Assembly: GCA_027730885.1 (NCBI GenBank)
Contig: JAQCHM010000117.1
Location: 1-8,780, forward strand
Reading direction: 5' to 3'
Source: Actinomycetota bacterium
Lineage (GTDB): Bacteria > Actinomycetota > Acidimicrobiia > Acidimicrobiales > SZUA-35
Length of the DNA: 8,780 nucleotides
Made by a program: the position numbers and the translations under genes. Position 1 is the stretch's first letter; every line of letters starts with the position of its first letter. Positions 1 to 6,682 of the stretch are shown here, piece after piece. The notes beneath the pieces were generated by a model. It saw only the letters and a list, made by a program, of their open reading frames with translations, did no database searches and had not been told where the DNA came from.

Positions 1-1
1 G

Positions 2-1351
2 CTCGGCCAGGAGCAGTCCGATCTCGAGGCCAAGATCGAAGCGGCTCAAGGATGGGACCTGCAACGCACCATCGAGATTGCGATGGAAGCTCTGCGACTT
101 CCCGCTCCCGATTCGGCGGTCGACTTCCTGTCGGGTGGCGAGCGGCGGCGGGTCGCGTTGTGCCGGCTCCTCCTCTCGCAGCCGGACCTGCTGCTCCTCG
201 ACGAGCCCACCAACCACCTCGACGCAGAGTCCGTCCATTGGCTCGAACGCCACCTCGCCGACTACCCGGGCACCGTGGTGGCAATCACCCACGACCGCTA
301 CTTCCTGGACAACGTTGCCAAGTGGATCCTCGAGCTCGACCGGGGCAAGGGCATTCCGTTCGAGGGCAATTACTCGAGCTGGCTCGAGCAGAAGCAGGGA
401 CGGCTCGACAGCGAGAACCGGGCGCAGGCTGCCCGTCAACGGACGCTCGCCCGCGAACTCGAATGGGTGCGCATGAGCCCCAAAGCGCGCCAGGCGAAGG
501 GCAAGGCCCGCCTCAGCGCCTACGAGAACCTCCAGGCCGAAGCCGAGGCGTACGATCCTCAGGACGAACGCGTCCAGATCCACATTCCGCCGGGCCCTCG
601 CCTGGGCGACCAGGTCATCGAGGTCGATCACCTCTCGAAGGGCTTCGGCGACCGTCTGTTGATCGAGGACCTGTCGTTCTCGCTTCCCAAGGCGGGCATT
701 GTGGGTGTGATCGGCGGCAACGGTGCCGGGAAAACCACGCTCTTCAAGATGCTCATTGCCGCGACTGAGGCTCGCGATGGTGGCACAAAAGCCGCTGACG
801 AAACCAAGCCCGACAGCGGTTCGATCACCGTCGGGCCAACCGTCGATCTGGCCTACGTCGATCAGTCCCGCGACGCACTCGACCCCGAAAAGACGCTTTA
901 CCAGGAAATCACCGACGGCCATGACGTGCTCGATGTGGGAGGCCGCGAGATGAACGGTCGGGCGTATGTGGCTTCCTTCAACTTCCGAGGCTCGGACCAG
1001 CAGAAGAAGGTCCGTGTCCTGTCCGGCGGTGAACGCAATCGTGTGCATCTGGCCAAGGTCCTGAAGAAGGGCGGCAATGTCCTCCTCCTCGACGAGCCCA
1101 CGAACGACCTCGACGTAGATACGCTGCGTGCGCTCGAAGATGCGCTCGAGCGGTACCCGGGCTGTGCGGTCGTCATCTCCCACGATCGCTGGTTCCTCGA
1201 CCGCCTGGCCACACACATCCTTGCCTTCGAAGGCAACTCCCAGGTTCGCTGGTTCGAGGGCAACTTCTCCGAGTACGAAGAGTTTCGTCAGCGAGAGATG
1301 GGCGACGCCGCGACGCCGACACGCATCACCTACAAGCCGTTGGTCCGCTGA
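2..1351 (+). CDS. ettA: Energy-dependent translational throttle protein EttA (ABC-F ATPase), 5'-truncated by the window edge
   Basis: This is the C-terminal 449 residues of a soluble ABC-F protein with two ATP-binding domains. EttA binds the ribosomal E site and gates the first elongation steps according to ATP/ADP level (family knowledge). The frame is open from base 2, so the start codon, the first Walker A and the arm domain lie outside. Visible motifs, in fragment numbering, are signature LSGGE 43-47 and Walker B LLLLDEPTNHLD from about 63. The inter-domain linker at about 148-177 contains ELEWVR and KGKARL, as in EttA. The second Walker A, GGNGAGKTT, is at 238-246, the second LSGGE at 340-344, and the second Walker B LLLLDEPTNDLD from about 361, then ISHDRWFLDR. 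The WFEGNFSEYEE motif and a C-terminal RITYKPL-type end match EttA rather than Uup or antibiotic-resistance ABC-Fs. About a dozen extra residues follow the second Walker A (nt 758-808). The next gene starts 44 nt downstream. Confidence 0.95.
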   Translation, partial: LGQEQSDLEAKIEAAQGWDLQRTIEIAMEALRLPAPDSAVDFLSGGERRRVALCRLLLSQPDLLLLDEPTNHLDAESVHWLERHLADYPGTVVAITHDRYFLDNVAKWILELDRGKGIPFEGNYSSWLEQKQGRLDSENRAQAARQRTLARELEWVRMSPKARQAKGKARLSAYENLQAEAEAYDPQDERVQIHIPPGPRLGDQVIEVDHLSKGFGDRLLIEDLSFSLPKAGIVGVIGGNGAGKTTLFKMLIAATEARDGGTKAADETKPDSGSITVGPTVDLAYVDQSRDALDPEKTLYQEITDGHDVLDVGGREMNGRAYVASFNFRGSDQQKKVRVLSGGERNRVHLAKVLKKGGNVLLLDEPTNDLDVDTLRALEDALERYPGCAVVISHDRWFLDRLATHILAFEGNSQVRWFEGNFSEYEEFRQREMGDAATPTRITYKPLVR

Positions 1352-1395
1352 CATCCGCCCACTAACACTGGCCGTCGACATGCCGATGGAATCCC

Positions 1396-1635
1396 ATGGC
1401 ATCAAAAGCTGCAACGAAGGTTCAGTCCCGTAGTCGGGCAGTGCTCCGCCTGATCGAGGCAGGCTCGATGTGCGACTGCACGTTCTGCGGCAAGCAGGTC
1501 AAGTTCCGTGTTCGGCAACGAGACCAGCAGGCGATCTGCAACGTCTACGAAGAAGGCGTGTGGCGACGGGTCGAACACTTCCATCTCGAGTGCTACGACG
1601 AAGCGTCGTCCCCGTACGGCACCGCGTTCGAATAG
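1396..1635 (+). CDS. Small conserved-looking Cys/His protein, possible zinc-binding, function unknown
   Basis: This is a 79-residue hypothetical protein. I do not recognise a named family, though it looks like small proteins of unknown function seen in actinobacteria (impression only). The N-terminal 23 residues are basic and helical-looking. C28-x2-C31 (within CDCTFCGK) and H63-x2-C66 (within HFHLEC) could together make a four-ligand zinc site; C26, C48 and H61 are further candidates. There is no signal peptide or membrane segment, so it is probably cytosolic. ATG 1396 is the first start after an in-frame stop at 1363-1365, but no clear ribosome binding site precedes it. The alternative ATG at 1468 has GAGG 8 nt upstream, but would remove the basic N-terminus. 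It lies 44 nt after ettA and 20 nt before cysQ on the same strand, so co-transcription with ettA is plausible. Confidence 0.8.
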   Translation: MASKAATKVQSRSRAVLRLIEAGSMCDCTFCGKQVKFRVRQRDQQAICNVYEEGVWRRVEHFHLECYDEASSPYGTAFE

Positions 1636-1643
1636 CGCGAGCG

Positions 1644-1649
1644 TAGAGT
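1644..1649 (+). promoter_or_regulatory. Candidate leaderless -10 box (TAGAGT) for cysQ
   Basis: TAGAGT fits the actinobacterial TANNNT -10 pattern. It ends 6 nt before the GTG start of cysQ, so transcription would begin at or next to the start codon. No good Shine-Dalgarno sequence lies in the 20-nt gap before cysQ, which favours leaderless translation. I see no recognisable -35 element at the usual distance. The same arrangement occurs at nucS. Confidence 0.4.
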
Positions 1650-1655
1650 CGGCTG

Positions 1656-2429
1656 GTGACTGAGTCCGACGATCATCGCCTCGCCCACGATCTCGCCGCG
1701 GCTACCGGCGCGGTCCTCCTCGAAGTTCGCCGACGCTTCATTACCCCGAACGGCTCAACGGACGACCGAGCCGCCGAGCTGCAAACGGCGATGAAAGCAG
1801 CCGGCGACAGCGAAGCGCACGAGCTGATCATGAGACGACTCGCCGCGGCACGACCGGACGATGCCATCTTGTCCGAAGAGGGTGCCGACGACCTCGCCCG
1901 CCTCGGAGCCGCCCGCACCTGGATCGTCGACCCCCTCGACGGCACCCGCGAGTTCTCCGAGCCACCGCGAGAAGACTGGGCCGTCCACATCGCCCTCGTC
2001 ATCGACGGCCAACCCGTCGCCGGGGCCGTTTCCCTGCCTGCCATCGGCGTGACGTTCAGCACCGCAACGCCGCCCGTTCTCGGACCCGCCTCGCCCGATG
2101 CGCCACGAGTGATCGTCAGCCGGACCCGCCGACCCCAGGCCGCTGTCGACCTGGCCGCGGCGCTCGACGCGCTGTACATCGAAATGGGTTCGGCCGGCGC
2201 CAAGGCCATGGCGGTCATCCAGGGGCAGGCCGACATCTACGCCCACTCCGGCGGCCAGTACGAATGGGACAACTGCGCGCCCGTGGCGGTCGCTCGGGCC
2301 GCCGGCCTCCATTGCTCGAGACTCGACGGGTCCCCGCTCGTCTACAACAACGAGAACCCCTACCTCCCCGACCTCCTCATCTGCCGAGCCGAATGGGCGG
2401 AGCGCTCGCTTGCCATCCTCAACCGCTGA
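1656..2429 (+). CDS. cysQ: 3'(2'),5'-bisphosphate nucleotidase / inositol monophosphatase-family phosphatase CysQ
   Basis: This 257-residue enzyme belongs to the Mg2+-dependent, lithium-sensitive inositol-phosphatase superfamily. CysQ removes the 3'-phosphate from PAP/PAPS made in sulfate assimilation; mycobacterial CysQ also acts on inositol-1-phosphate and fructose-1,6-bisphosphate (family knowledge). Metal-binding motifs are all present: SEE at 73-75, the DPLDGT signature at 92-97 (D92, D95, G96, T97), and WD at 204-205. The segments DDWAVHIAL-like 107-114, GSAGAKAMAVI 178-188 and SRLDGSPL...NPYLPDLLICRAE in the C-terminus closely match the mycobacterial protein as I remember it. Length is normal. 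The start is GTG with no clear Shine-Dalgarno but a TAGAGT box just upstream. The 3' end overlaps the next gene by 20 nt, implying translational coupling. No other sulfur-assimilation gene is in the window. Confidence 0.93.
   Translation: MTESDDHRLAHDLAAATGAVLLEVRRRFITPNGSTDDRAAELQTAMKAAGDSEAHELIMRRLAAARPDDAILSEEGADDLARLGAARTWIVDPLDGTREFSEPPREDWAVHIALVIDGQPVAGAVSLPAIGVTFSTATPPVLGPASPDAPRVIVSRTRRPQAAVDLAAALDALYIEMGSAGAKAMAVIQGQADIYAHSGGQYEWDNCAPVAVARAAGLHCSRLDGSPLVYNNENPYLPDLLICRAEWAERSLAILNR
2399..2402 (+). promoter_or_regulatory. Ribosome binding site (GGAG) deciding the TTG start of the ABC1 kinase
   Basis: GGAG lies inside the end of cysQ, 7 nt before TTG 2410. The frame has no ATG or GTG until well into the conserved kinase domain, so this site is the main support for the TTG start. 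Ribosomes finishing cysQ pass directly over it. Confidence 0.55.
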
Positions 2430-4017
2430 TCCGCTGGCCACGTCCGACGATCTGCATCTCGGATCGTTCAGCGAGCACGGCCCATGGAACCTGGCGCTGA
2501 CGCCACCGAGCTGGTGCGCCGATGTCGCTCGACTGCGGGCCGAACAGGTCCGCCTCCTTCCCCGGCTGGTCAAACGACCCCGTCTGCCGCCGGTCGTCAG
2601 AGGGGTCACCGTCGGCGCGATCATCGGTGCATCACTCGCGGTCTGGGGTCTGCGCCACCGCGGCAAACCCGATGCTTCGGCCGAGCTGTCTCGCCGCATC
2701 CGGCGCAGCGCTGAACGCCTCGGGACGACCTACATCAAGCTGGCCCAGATCATCTCCGCCGGGGAGGGTGTGTTCCCGGCCGAGCTGGTCAACGAGTGCA
2801 AGAAGTGCCGGGATCAAGTTCCCCCCGAGGATTACCAGACCGTTGTCTCGGTCATCGAGGCCGAGTTCGGACGACCGATGCACCGGATCTTCCGAAACTT
2901 CGAACCGGTCCCGCTGGCCGCGGCGTCGATCGCCCAGGTGCACGCCGCGACCCTGCTCTCCGGCGAAACCGTCGTCGTCAAGATCCAGCGACCGGACATC
3001 GACCAGGTCGTCTACCGGGACATCCGTGTGCTCGCATGGCTCGGTCCGTTACTGGTCGGGCGTATCCCGGTATCGGCCCTGGCCAACCCTCCCGCCCTGG
3101 TCGACCTCTTCGCCGGAACCATCGTCGAGGAACTGGACTTCAGAGTCGAGGCGGCGAACATGCTCGACGTCGCCCGCGTCCTGCTCGACATCGGCCAGCG
3201 CGGTTTCGTCGTTCCCCGCCCTCACCCCGAGCTGGTGACCCGGCGTGTGCTGGTGATGGAACGGGTCTCGGGGTTCCGCTTCGACGACGCGGTCGGCATG
3301 ACGGCCGCCGGCATCGACACCGAGGCCGTGTTGAAGACAGGCATGCTCGGTTTCCTCGAGGGCGCCTTCCTCCATGGGATCTTCCACGGCGACCTCCACG
3401 GCGGCAACCTCTTCGTGATGGAAGACGGTCGCACCGCACTCGTCGACTTCGGAATCACCGGCCGCCTCACCCAGACCGAACGCCTCGCCTTCCTCAAGAT
3501 GATGATGGCGGCCACGACCAACGACGTGAACGGGCAGGTCGCCGCGCTTCGTGACCTCGGCGCTCTGCCCGCCGACATCGACATCGAGGCCGTCGTCAAG
3601 GATCTCGGTCTCGGCGGACCGCCGATCGACCCGACCCAACTTGCACCCGAGGAACTGGCTGCAGAGCTCCGACGCATCCTGAAGGCACTCCTGGCGTACG
3701 GCGCTCGCATGCCCAAGCCTCTGATGCTCTACGTCAAGAACACCATCTTCCTCGACGGTGCCATCGCCAGCCTCGCACCCAACCTCGACATGTTCGCGGT
3801 ACTCACCGAGATCGCGACCCACTTCGCCGTCACCCACGGATCGACCATCGCTACCCAGCTTGGACGGCCTCAGGACGAGTGGGAGCTGGACCTCTATGGC
3901 CTCAAGGCGAGCTTCGGGGTCGACCCTTCGACGACCGACCACTTCACCTACGCCGAGCTGAAGGAACGACGAGAGCTGATCCGCAAACGGCTCAGCGGAC
4001 GTCGACTCACCCAGTGA
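2410..4017 (+). CDS. ABC1/UbiB/COQ8-family atypical protein kinase-like ATPase
   Basis: This is a 535-residue ABC1 (UbiB/ADCK) family protein. Relatives support isoprenoid-quinone synthesis or lipid handling as ATPases/atypical kinases; the actinobacterial substrate is not known to me. Motifs in order are KLAQ 110-113 (the KxGQ position), the Ala-rich loop AAAS 170-173 before IAQVHAA, and the ATP-binding lysine K191 in VVVKIQRP. Then come EELDF 240-244, the catalytic-loop-like HGDLHGGN 326-333 and the metal-binding DFG 346-348. A hydrophobic stretch at about 66-81 may associate with the membrane. Most of the N-terminal 60 residues are poorly conserved-looking. The TTG start at 2410 is preceded by GGAG with a 7-nt spacer and overlaps cysQ by 20 nt. 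The glycine of KxGQ is alanine (A112). The C-terminal region (about 490-535) is charged, ending in Arg-rich sequence. Family assignment is secure; the physiological role is not. Confidence 0.92.
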   Translation: MPSSTADPLATSDDLHLGSFSEHGPWNLALTPPSWCADVARLRAEQVRLLPRLVKRPRLPPVVRGVTVGAIIGASLAVWGLRHRGKPDASAELSRRIRRSAERLGTTYIKLAQIISAGEGVFPAELVNECKKCRDQVPPEDYQTVVSVIEAEFGRPMHRIFRNFEPVPLAAASIAQVHAATLLSGETVVVKIQRPDIDQVVYRDIRVLAWLGPLLVGRIPVSALANPPALVDLFAGTIVEELDFRVEAANMLDVARVLLDIGQRGFVVPRPHPELVTRRVLVMERVSGFRFDDAVGMTAAGIDTEAVLKTGMLGFLEGAFLHGIFHGDLHGGNLFVMEDGRTALVDFGITGRLTQTERLAFLKMMMAATTNDVNGQVAALRDLGALPADIDIEAVVKDLGLGGPPIDPTQLAPEELAAELRRILKALLAYGARMPKPLMLYVKNTIFLDGAIASLAPNLDMFAVLTEIATHFAVTHGSTIATQLGRPQDEWELDLYGLKASFGVDPSTTDHFTYAELKERRELIRKRLSGRRLTQ

Positions 4018-4022
4018 CGACA

Positions 4023-4036
4023 AGGGCGTCGGCCCT
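4023..4036 (+). other. Short hairpin after the ABC1 kinase stop
   Basis: AGGGC and GCCCT form a perfect 5-bp stem with a GTCG tetraloop, 5 nt after the TGA. No T-run follows, so it is not a classical intrinsic terminator. It may only stabilise the mRNA 3' end or weakly separate the kinase transcript from the nucS promoter. Confidence 0.25.
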
Positions 4037-4050
4037 GCCGATCCCGGACC

Positions 4051-4056
4051 TACAGT
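4051..4056 (+). promoter_or_regulatory. Candidate leaderless -10 box (TACAGT) for nucS
   Basis: TACAGT matches TANNNT and ends 7 nt before ATG 4064. The only Shine-Dalgarno-like string, GAGG at 4059-4062, is 1 nt from the ATG and too close to work normally. A leaderless nucS transcript is therefore the simplest reading. No clear -35 hexamer is visible. Confidence 0.45.
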
Positions 4057-4063
4057 ACGAGGC

Positions 4064-4723
4064 ATGCGTCTCGTGATTGCGGAGTGCACCGTCGACTACA
4101 ACGGGCGCCTCACGGCTCATCTCCCCCGAGCCACCCGCCTGGTCATGGTCAAGGCCGACGGCTGCGTCGCCGTGCACGCCGACGGCGGCGCGTACAAGCC
4201 GCTCAACTGGATGAACGCTCCCAACATCCTCGTCGAGCACGATGACCACTGGACCGTTACCAGCCCCAAGGGCGAACAACTCGTCATCACCCTGCATGCC
4301 GTACAGTACGACAGCCTGCACGACCTGGGGCTCGACCCTGGGCTACAGAAGGACGGCGTCGAAGCTCATCTTCAGGAACTGCTGGCCGTCGAGCCCGAAC
4401 GGCTCGAGCCGGGTCTCCGCCTCATCCGACGCGAGTTCCCGACCGACGTCGGACCAGTCGATCTGCTGTGCCGCGACAGCGACGGCGGCACGGTCGCCAT
4501 CGAGATCAAACGTCGCGGGGAGATCGACGGGGTCGAGCAGCTGACCCGCTACCTCGACTTCCTCAACCGCGATCCGAATCTGGCGCCGGTGCGAGGGATG
4601 TTCGTGGCCCAGGAGATCAAACCGCAGGCCAAGACATTGGCTCGGGACCGGGCCATCGACACCCAGGAGGTCGATTACGACGACCTCCGGGGTATCGAGC
4701 GCCCACAACAGTCGCTGTTCTGA
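4064..4723 (+). CDS. nucS: NucS/EndoMS mismatch-specific endonuclease
   Basis: This 219-residue nuclease replaces MutS/MutL-type mismatch repair in actinobacteria and many archaea. It makes double-strand cuts at certain mismatches and acts with the sliding clamp (family knowledge). The N-terminal domain (1 to about 100) begins RLVIAECTVDYNGRL and contains AYKPLNWM at 44-50. The RecB-like nuclease domain carries D133 (GPVDLLC), E147 and K149 (AIEIKRR) and Q159 (EQLTRY). The 14- and 2-residue spacing of D, E and K equals that of characterised archaeal enzymes. The last residues, QQSLF, look like a clamp-binding motif at the extreme C-terminus, as expected. The length is typical. ATG 4064 gives the conserved N-terminus and follows a TACAGT box by 7 nt. 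Its stop faces the hydratase stop across 8 nt on the opposite strand. Confidence 0.96.
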   Translation: MRLVIAECTVDYNGRLTAHLPRATRLVMVKADGCVAVHADGGAYKPLNWMNAPNILVEHDDHWTVTSPKGEQLVITLHAVQYDSLHDLGLDPGLQKDGVEAHLQELLAVEPERLEPGLRLIRREFPTDVGPVDLLCRDSDGGTVAIEIKRRGEIDGVEQLTRYLDFLNRDPNLAPVRGMFVAQEIKPQAKTLARDRAIDTQEVDYDDLRGIERPQQSLF

Positions 4724-4731
4724 TCCCGGCC

Positions 4732-5601
4732 TCAGGCGCTGAAGTCGAACCCACCGTTGTTCAACACCACGCGGCCGTCGGAGCCCTTGGTCTGGAAGAT
4801 GGCGTGGTTGCCGTCGACCCACATGTCGACGGTCAGAGCCTCGCCGGGCATGACCGGAGAGCTGAATCGCCCGTCCATGGCCTTGAATCGGGCAGGGTCG
4901 CCGTCGCACAACCCGTGCAACAACGCGCGGCCCGTGAACCCGTAGGTGCAGAGACCGTGCAGGATGGGCCGGGGGAACCCGCCTGCATCACTGAACTGCT
5001 TATCGGAGTGCAGCGGGTTCTTGTCACCTGACAATCGGTACAGCAACGCCTGGTCTTCGCGGGTCTGGTAGGTGATCGAGACGTCGGGCGCCCGATCGGG
5101 GGCGACGTTGGCTGCGTCGGTCGGACCACGATCGCCACCCCATCCGCCCTCACCCCGGATGAAGATGGCCGACGTCGTCTCGAAAAGCGGCTGGCCGTCA
5201 GCGACGAGGGTGGCGACGGTCTTGGCCGCAACGACCGCGCCCTTGCCCTTGTCGTAGATGCCAGTGATCTCATCGATCGTCTCGATCTCGCCGGCCACCG
5301 GGATCTCCCGGTGCAGGACGATGCCCTGCTCGCCGTGAACCATCATCCGGGTGTCGTACGAACCCAGCGCAGACATCGCGGACCTTCCGCCCTTGGACGT
5401 GAACCCGCTCACGACGCAGAACGTCGGCAGGACCTTCTGGGCCACGCCGGCGGTGTTCTCGGTGGTGAACTCGAGTTCGGAAACGACAGGGTCCTCGGCA
5501 CCTGCCCCGACGCCGACGGCGTAGAGCAGGCAACGGTCGCTATCCCAGGAGGCCCGGCGTGGCTCTCCCTTGGCTCCGACCGCATCATGGTTGATCGGCA
5601 T
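4732..5601 (-). CDS. MaoC-like (R)-specific enoyl-CoA hydratase / 3-hydroxyacyl dehydratase (hydratase 2 type)
   Basis: This 289-residue double-hotdog MaoC protein resembles mycobacterial HtdY (Rv3389c) and the hydratase-2 domain of peroxisomal multifunctional enzyme 2. It should reversibly hydrate trans-2-enoyl-CoA to (R)-3-hydroxyacyl-CoA. The N-terminal half (1 to about 150) is the degenerate hotdog, with LLYAVGVGAG 25-34 and VLPTFCVV 57-64. The C-terminal half carries the hydratase-2 motif YRLSGDKNPLHSD 188-200, with catalytic D193 and H198, followed by FPRPILHGLCTYG 209-221. The start is ATG with an AAAGAGAG Shine-Dalgarno-like run 8 nt upstream. It begins 30 nt after the stop of the dehydrogenase gene, so the two form an operon. 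Pathway could be fatty-acid, branched-chain or steroid side-chain beta-oxidation; the sequence does not choose. Confidence 0.92.
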   Translation of the reverse strand: MPINHDAVGAKGEPRRASWDSDRCLLYAVGVGAGAEDPVVSELEFTTENTAGVAQKVLPTFCVVSGFTSKGGRSAMSALGSYDTRMMVHGEQGIVLHREIPVAGEIETIDEITGIYDKGKGAVVAAKTVATLVADGQPLFETTSAIFIRGEGGWGGDRGPTDAANVAPDRAPDVSITYQTREDQALLYRLSGDKNPLHSDKQFSDAGGFPRPILHGLCTYGFTGRALLHGLCDGDPARFKAMDGRFSSPVMPGEALTVDMWVDGNHAIFQTKGSDGRVVLNNGGFDFSA

Positions 5602-5609
5602 GGTTGGTT

Positions 5610-5617
5610 CTCTCTTT
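5610..5617 (-). promoter_or_regulatory. Ribosome binding site of the MaoC hydratase gene
   Basis: On the minus strand AAAGAGAG lies 8 nt before ATG 5601, inside the 30-nt gap after the dehydrogenase stop. It is the only purine-rich stretch in that gap and supports the chosen start. Confidence 0.5.
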
Positions 5618-5631
5618 CGTTGATGCTCGGC

Positions 5632-6558
5632 TTACCAGACGTTGGGCCGGCCAGGGCCGGTGGCGGGACGGCCGTTCATGTCGCTGTTGCGCTGCGCCTT
5701 GCTCTCGAGGTCACGAACGACATCGCCGAGAATGGTGGGGTCGTCGATCGCATCGACCATCGGGCCCTGGTGCCACATGTTGGCGATACCCAGGCCGCGT
5801 CCGCTGGCCTGGAAGACCCGACCGGTGACGGCAGCCGACTCGGTGCTGGCGAGCCAGGTGACGATGGGAGCAATCCAACGGGGGTTCATCATCTCCCGGC
5901 CTTCCTCGTCGGTGTCCCCCATGCCCAGGTTCTCGGTCATTCGTGTCAGCGCACCGGGAGAGATGGCGTTGCACGTGACCCCGTAGCGCGCCAGCTCCTG
6001 GGCCGCGATGATGGAGAACGATGCGATGCCTGCCTTGGCCGCCCCGTAGTTGGTCTGGCCCGGATTGCCGTAGATGCCCGACACCGAAGTGGTGTTGATG
6101 ATGCGGCCGTCGTTGGTGTGGCCTTCCTTGGAGCGCTCGCGCCAGTAGGCCGCGGCCCAACGCGACGGAGCGAAGGTGCCCTTGAGGTGCACCTTGACGA
6201 CCGCGTCCCATTCGGCTTCCGTCATGTTGGTCAGCATGCGGTCTCGGAGGATGCCGGCGTTGTTGACCACGACGTCCAGGCCGCCGAAGGACTCGATGGC
6301 CGCGTTGATCAGACGCTGGGCGCCCTCCCAGTCGGACACGTCATCGCCGTTGACCACAGCCTCGCCACCCATAGCGATGATCTCGTTCACGACCTCCTGG
6401 GCGGGGCTGACGTCGCCGCCGACGCCGTCGACCGACCCTCCGAGGTCGTTGACAACGAGCTTCGCTCCGTGAGAGGCCATCATCAAGGCGTGCTCGCGGC
6501 CGATGCCACGTCCCGCCCCGGTGACGATGACGATTCGTCCTTCGCACAGTCGGCTCAC
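5632..6558 (-). CDS. Short-chain dehydrogenase, HSD17B4/MFE-2 type (R)-3-hydroxyacyl-CoA dehydrogenase
   Basis: This 308-residue NAD(P)-dependent classical-type SDR should oxidise (R)-3-hydroxyacyl-CoA to 3-oxoacyl-CoA. The Rossmann motif TGAGRGIG is at 13-20, followed by VVNDLGG 35-41; N38-D38-type acidic placement (NDLGG) suggests NAD preference. NNAG is at 99-102 and the catalytic residues are S158, Y171 and K175. The text SVSGIYGNPGQTNY before YxxxK closely matches the multifunctional-enzyme-2 dehydrogenase (S and Y 13 apart in both). The C-terminus from about 255 is an extension beyond a minimal SDR, as in that group. An upstream in-frame ATG at 6597 would add 13 residues. I chose GTG 6558 because AAGGAG stands 7 nt before it and the fold begins immediately after. 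It is the first gene of a two-gene operon with the MaoC hydratase. Confidence 0.93.
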   Translation of the reverse strand: MSRLCEGRIVIVTGAGRGIGREHALMMASHGAKLVVNDLGGSVDGVGGDVSPAQEVVNEIIAMGGEAVVNGDDVSDWEGAQRLINAAIESFGGLDVVVNNAGILRDRMLTNMTEAEWDAVVKVHLKGTFAPSRWAAAYWRERSKEGHTNDGRIINTTSVSGIYGNPGQTNYGAAKAGIASFSIIAAQELARYGVTCNAISPGALTRMTENLGMGDTDEEGREMMNPRWIAPIVTWLASTESAAVTGRVFQASGRGLGIANMWHQGPMVDAIDDPTILGDVVRDLESKAQRNSDMNGRPATGPGRPNVW

Positions 6559-6565
6559 GCTGAAA

Positions 6566-6571
6566 CTCCTT
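6566..6571 (-). promoter_or_regulatory. Strong ribosome binding site (AAGGAG) fixing the GTG start of the SDR gene
   Basis: On the minus strand AAGGAG is followed by a 7-nt spacer and GTG 6558. It is the best Shine-Dalgarno sequence in the window, and it argues against the ATG at 6597 used by longest-ORF calling. Confidence 0.75.
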
Positions 6572-6682
6572 GTTTGCGTTTTTCGCGAATAGCTCACGTA
6601 TGTTCAATGAAAATCCCTCGAAGCTTCCCACAGGCCGACGCCCTCCACGAAACCGGTGCCCACGCTGCCATCACCACACTGT

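Noticed and set aside
1755..2699. A 314-codon minus-strand frame opposite cysQ and the kinase start
   Set aside because: It is a shadow of cysQ, and the product is Arg/Gly/Ser-rich without motifs.
4023..4036. The hairpin after the ABC1 kinase as an intrinsic terminator
   Set aside because: The stem is only 5 bp and there is no T-run after it; kept only as a weak structural note.
3049..4089. A 346-codon minus-strand frame opposite the ABC1 kinase
   Set aside because: The + strand carries all the ABC1 motifs; the antisense product is low-complexity and resembles nothing known to me.
6558..6597. ATG 6597 as the start of the SDR gene
   Set aside because: GTG 6558 has AAGGAG at 7 nt spacing, and the extra 13 residues lie before the conserved fold.
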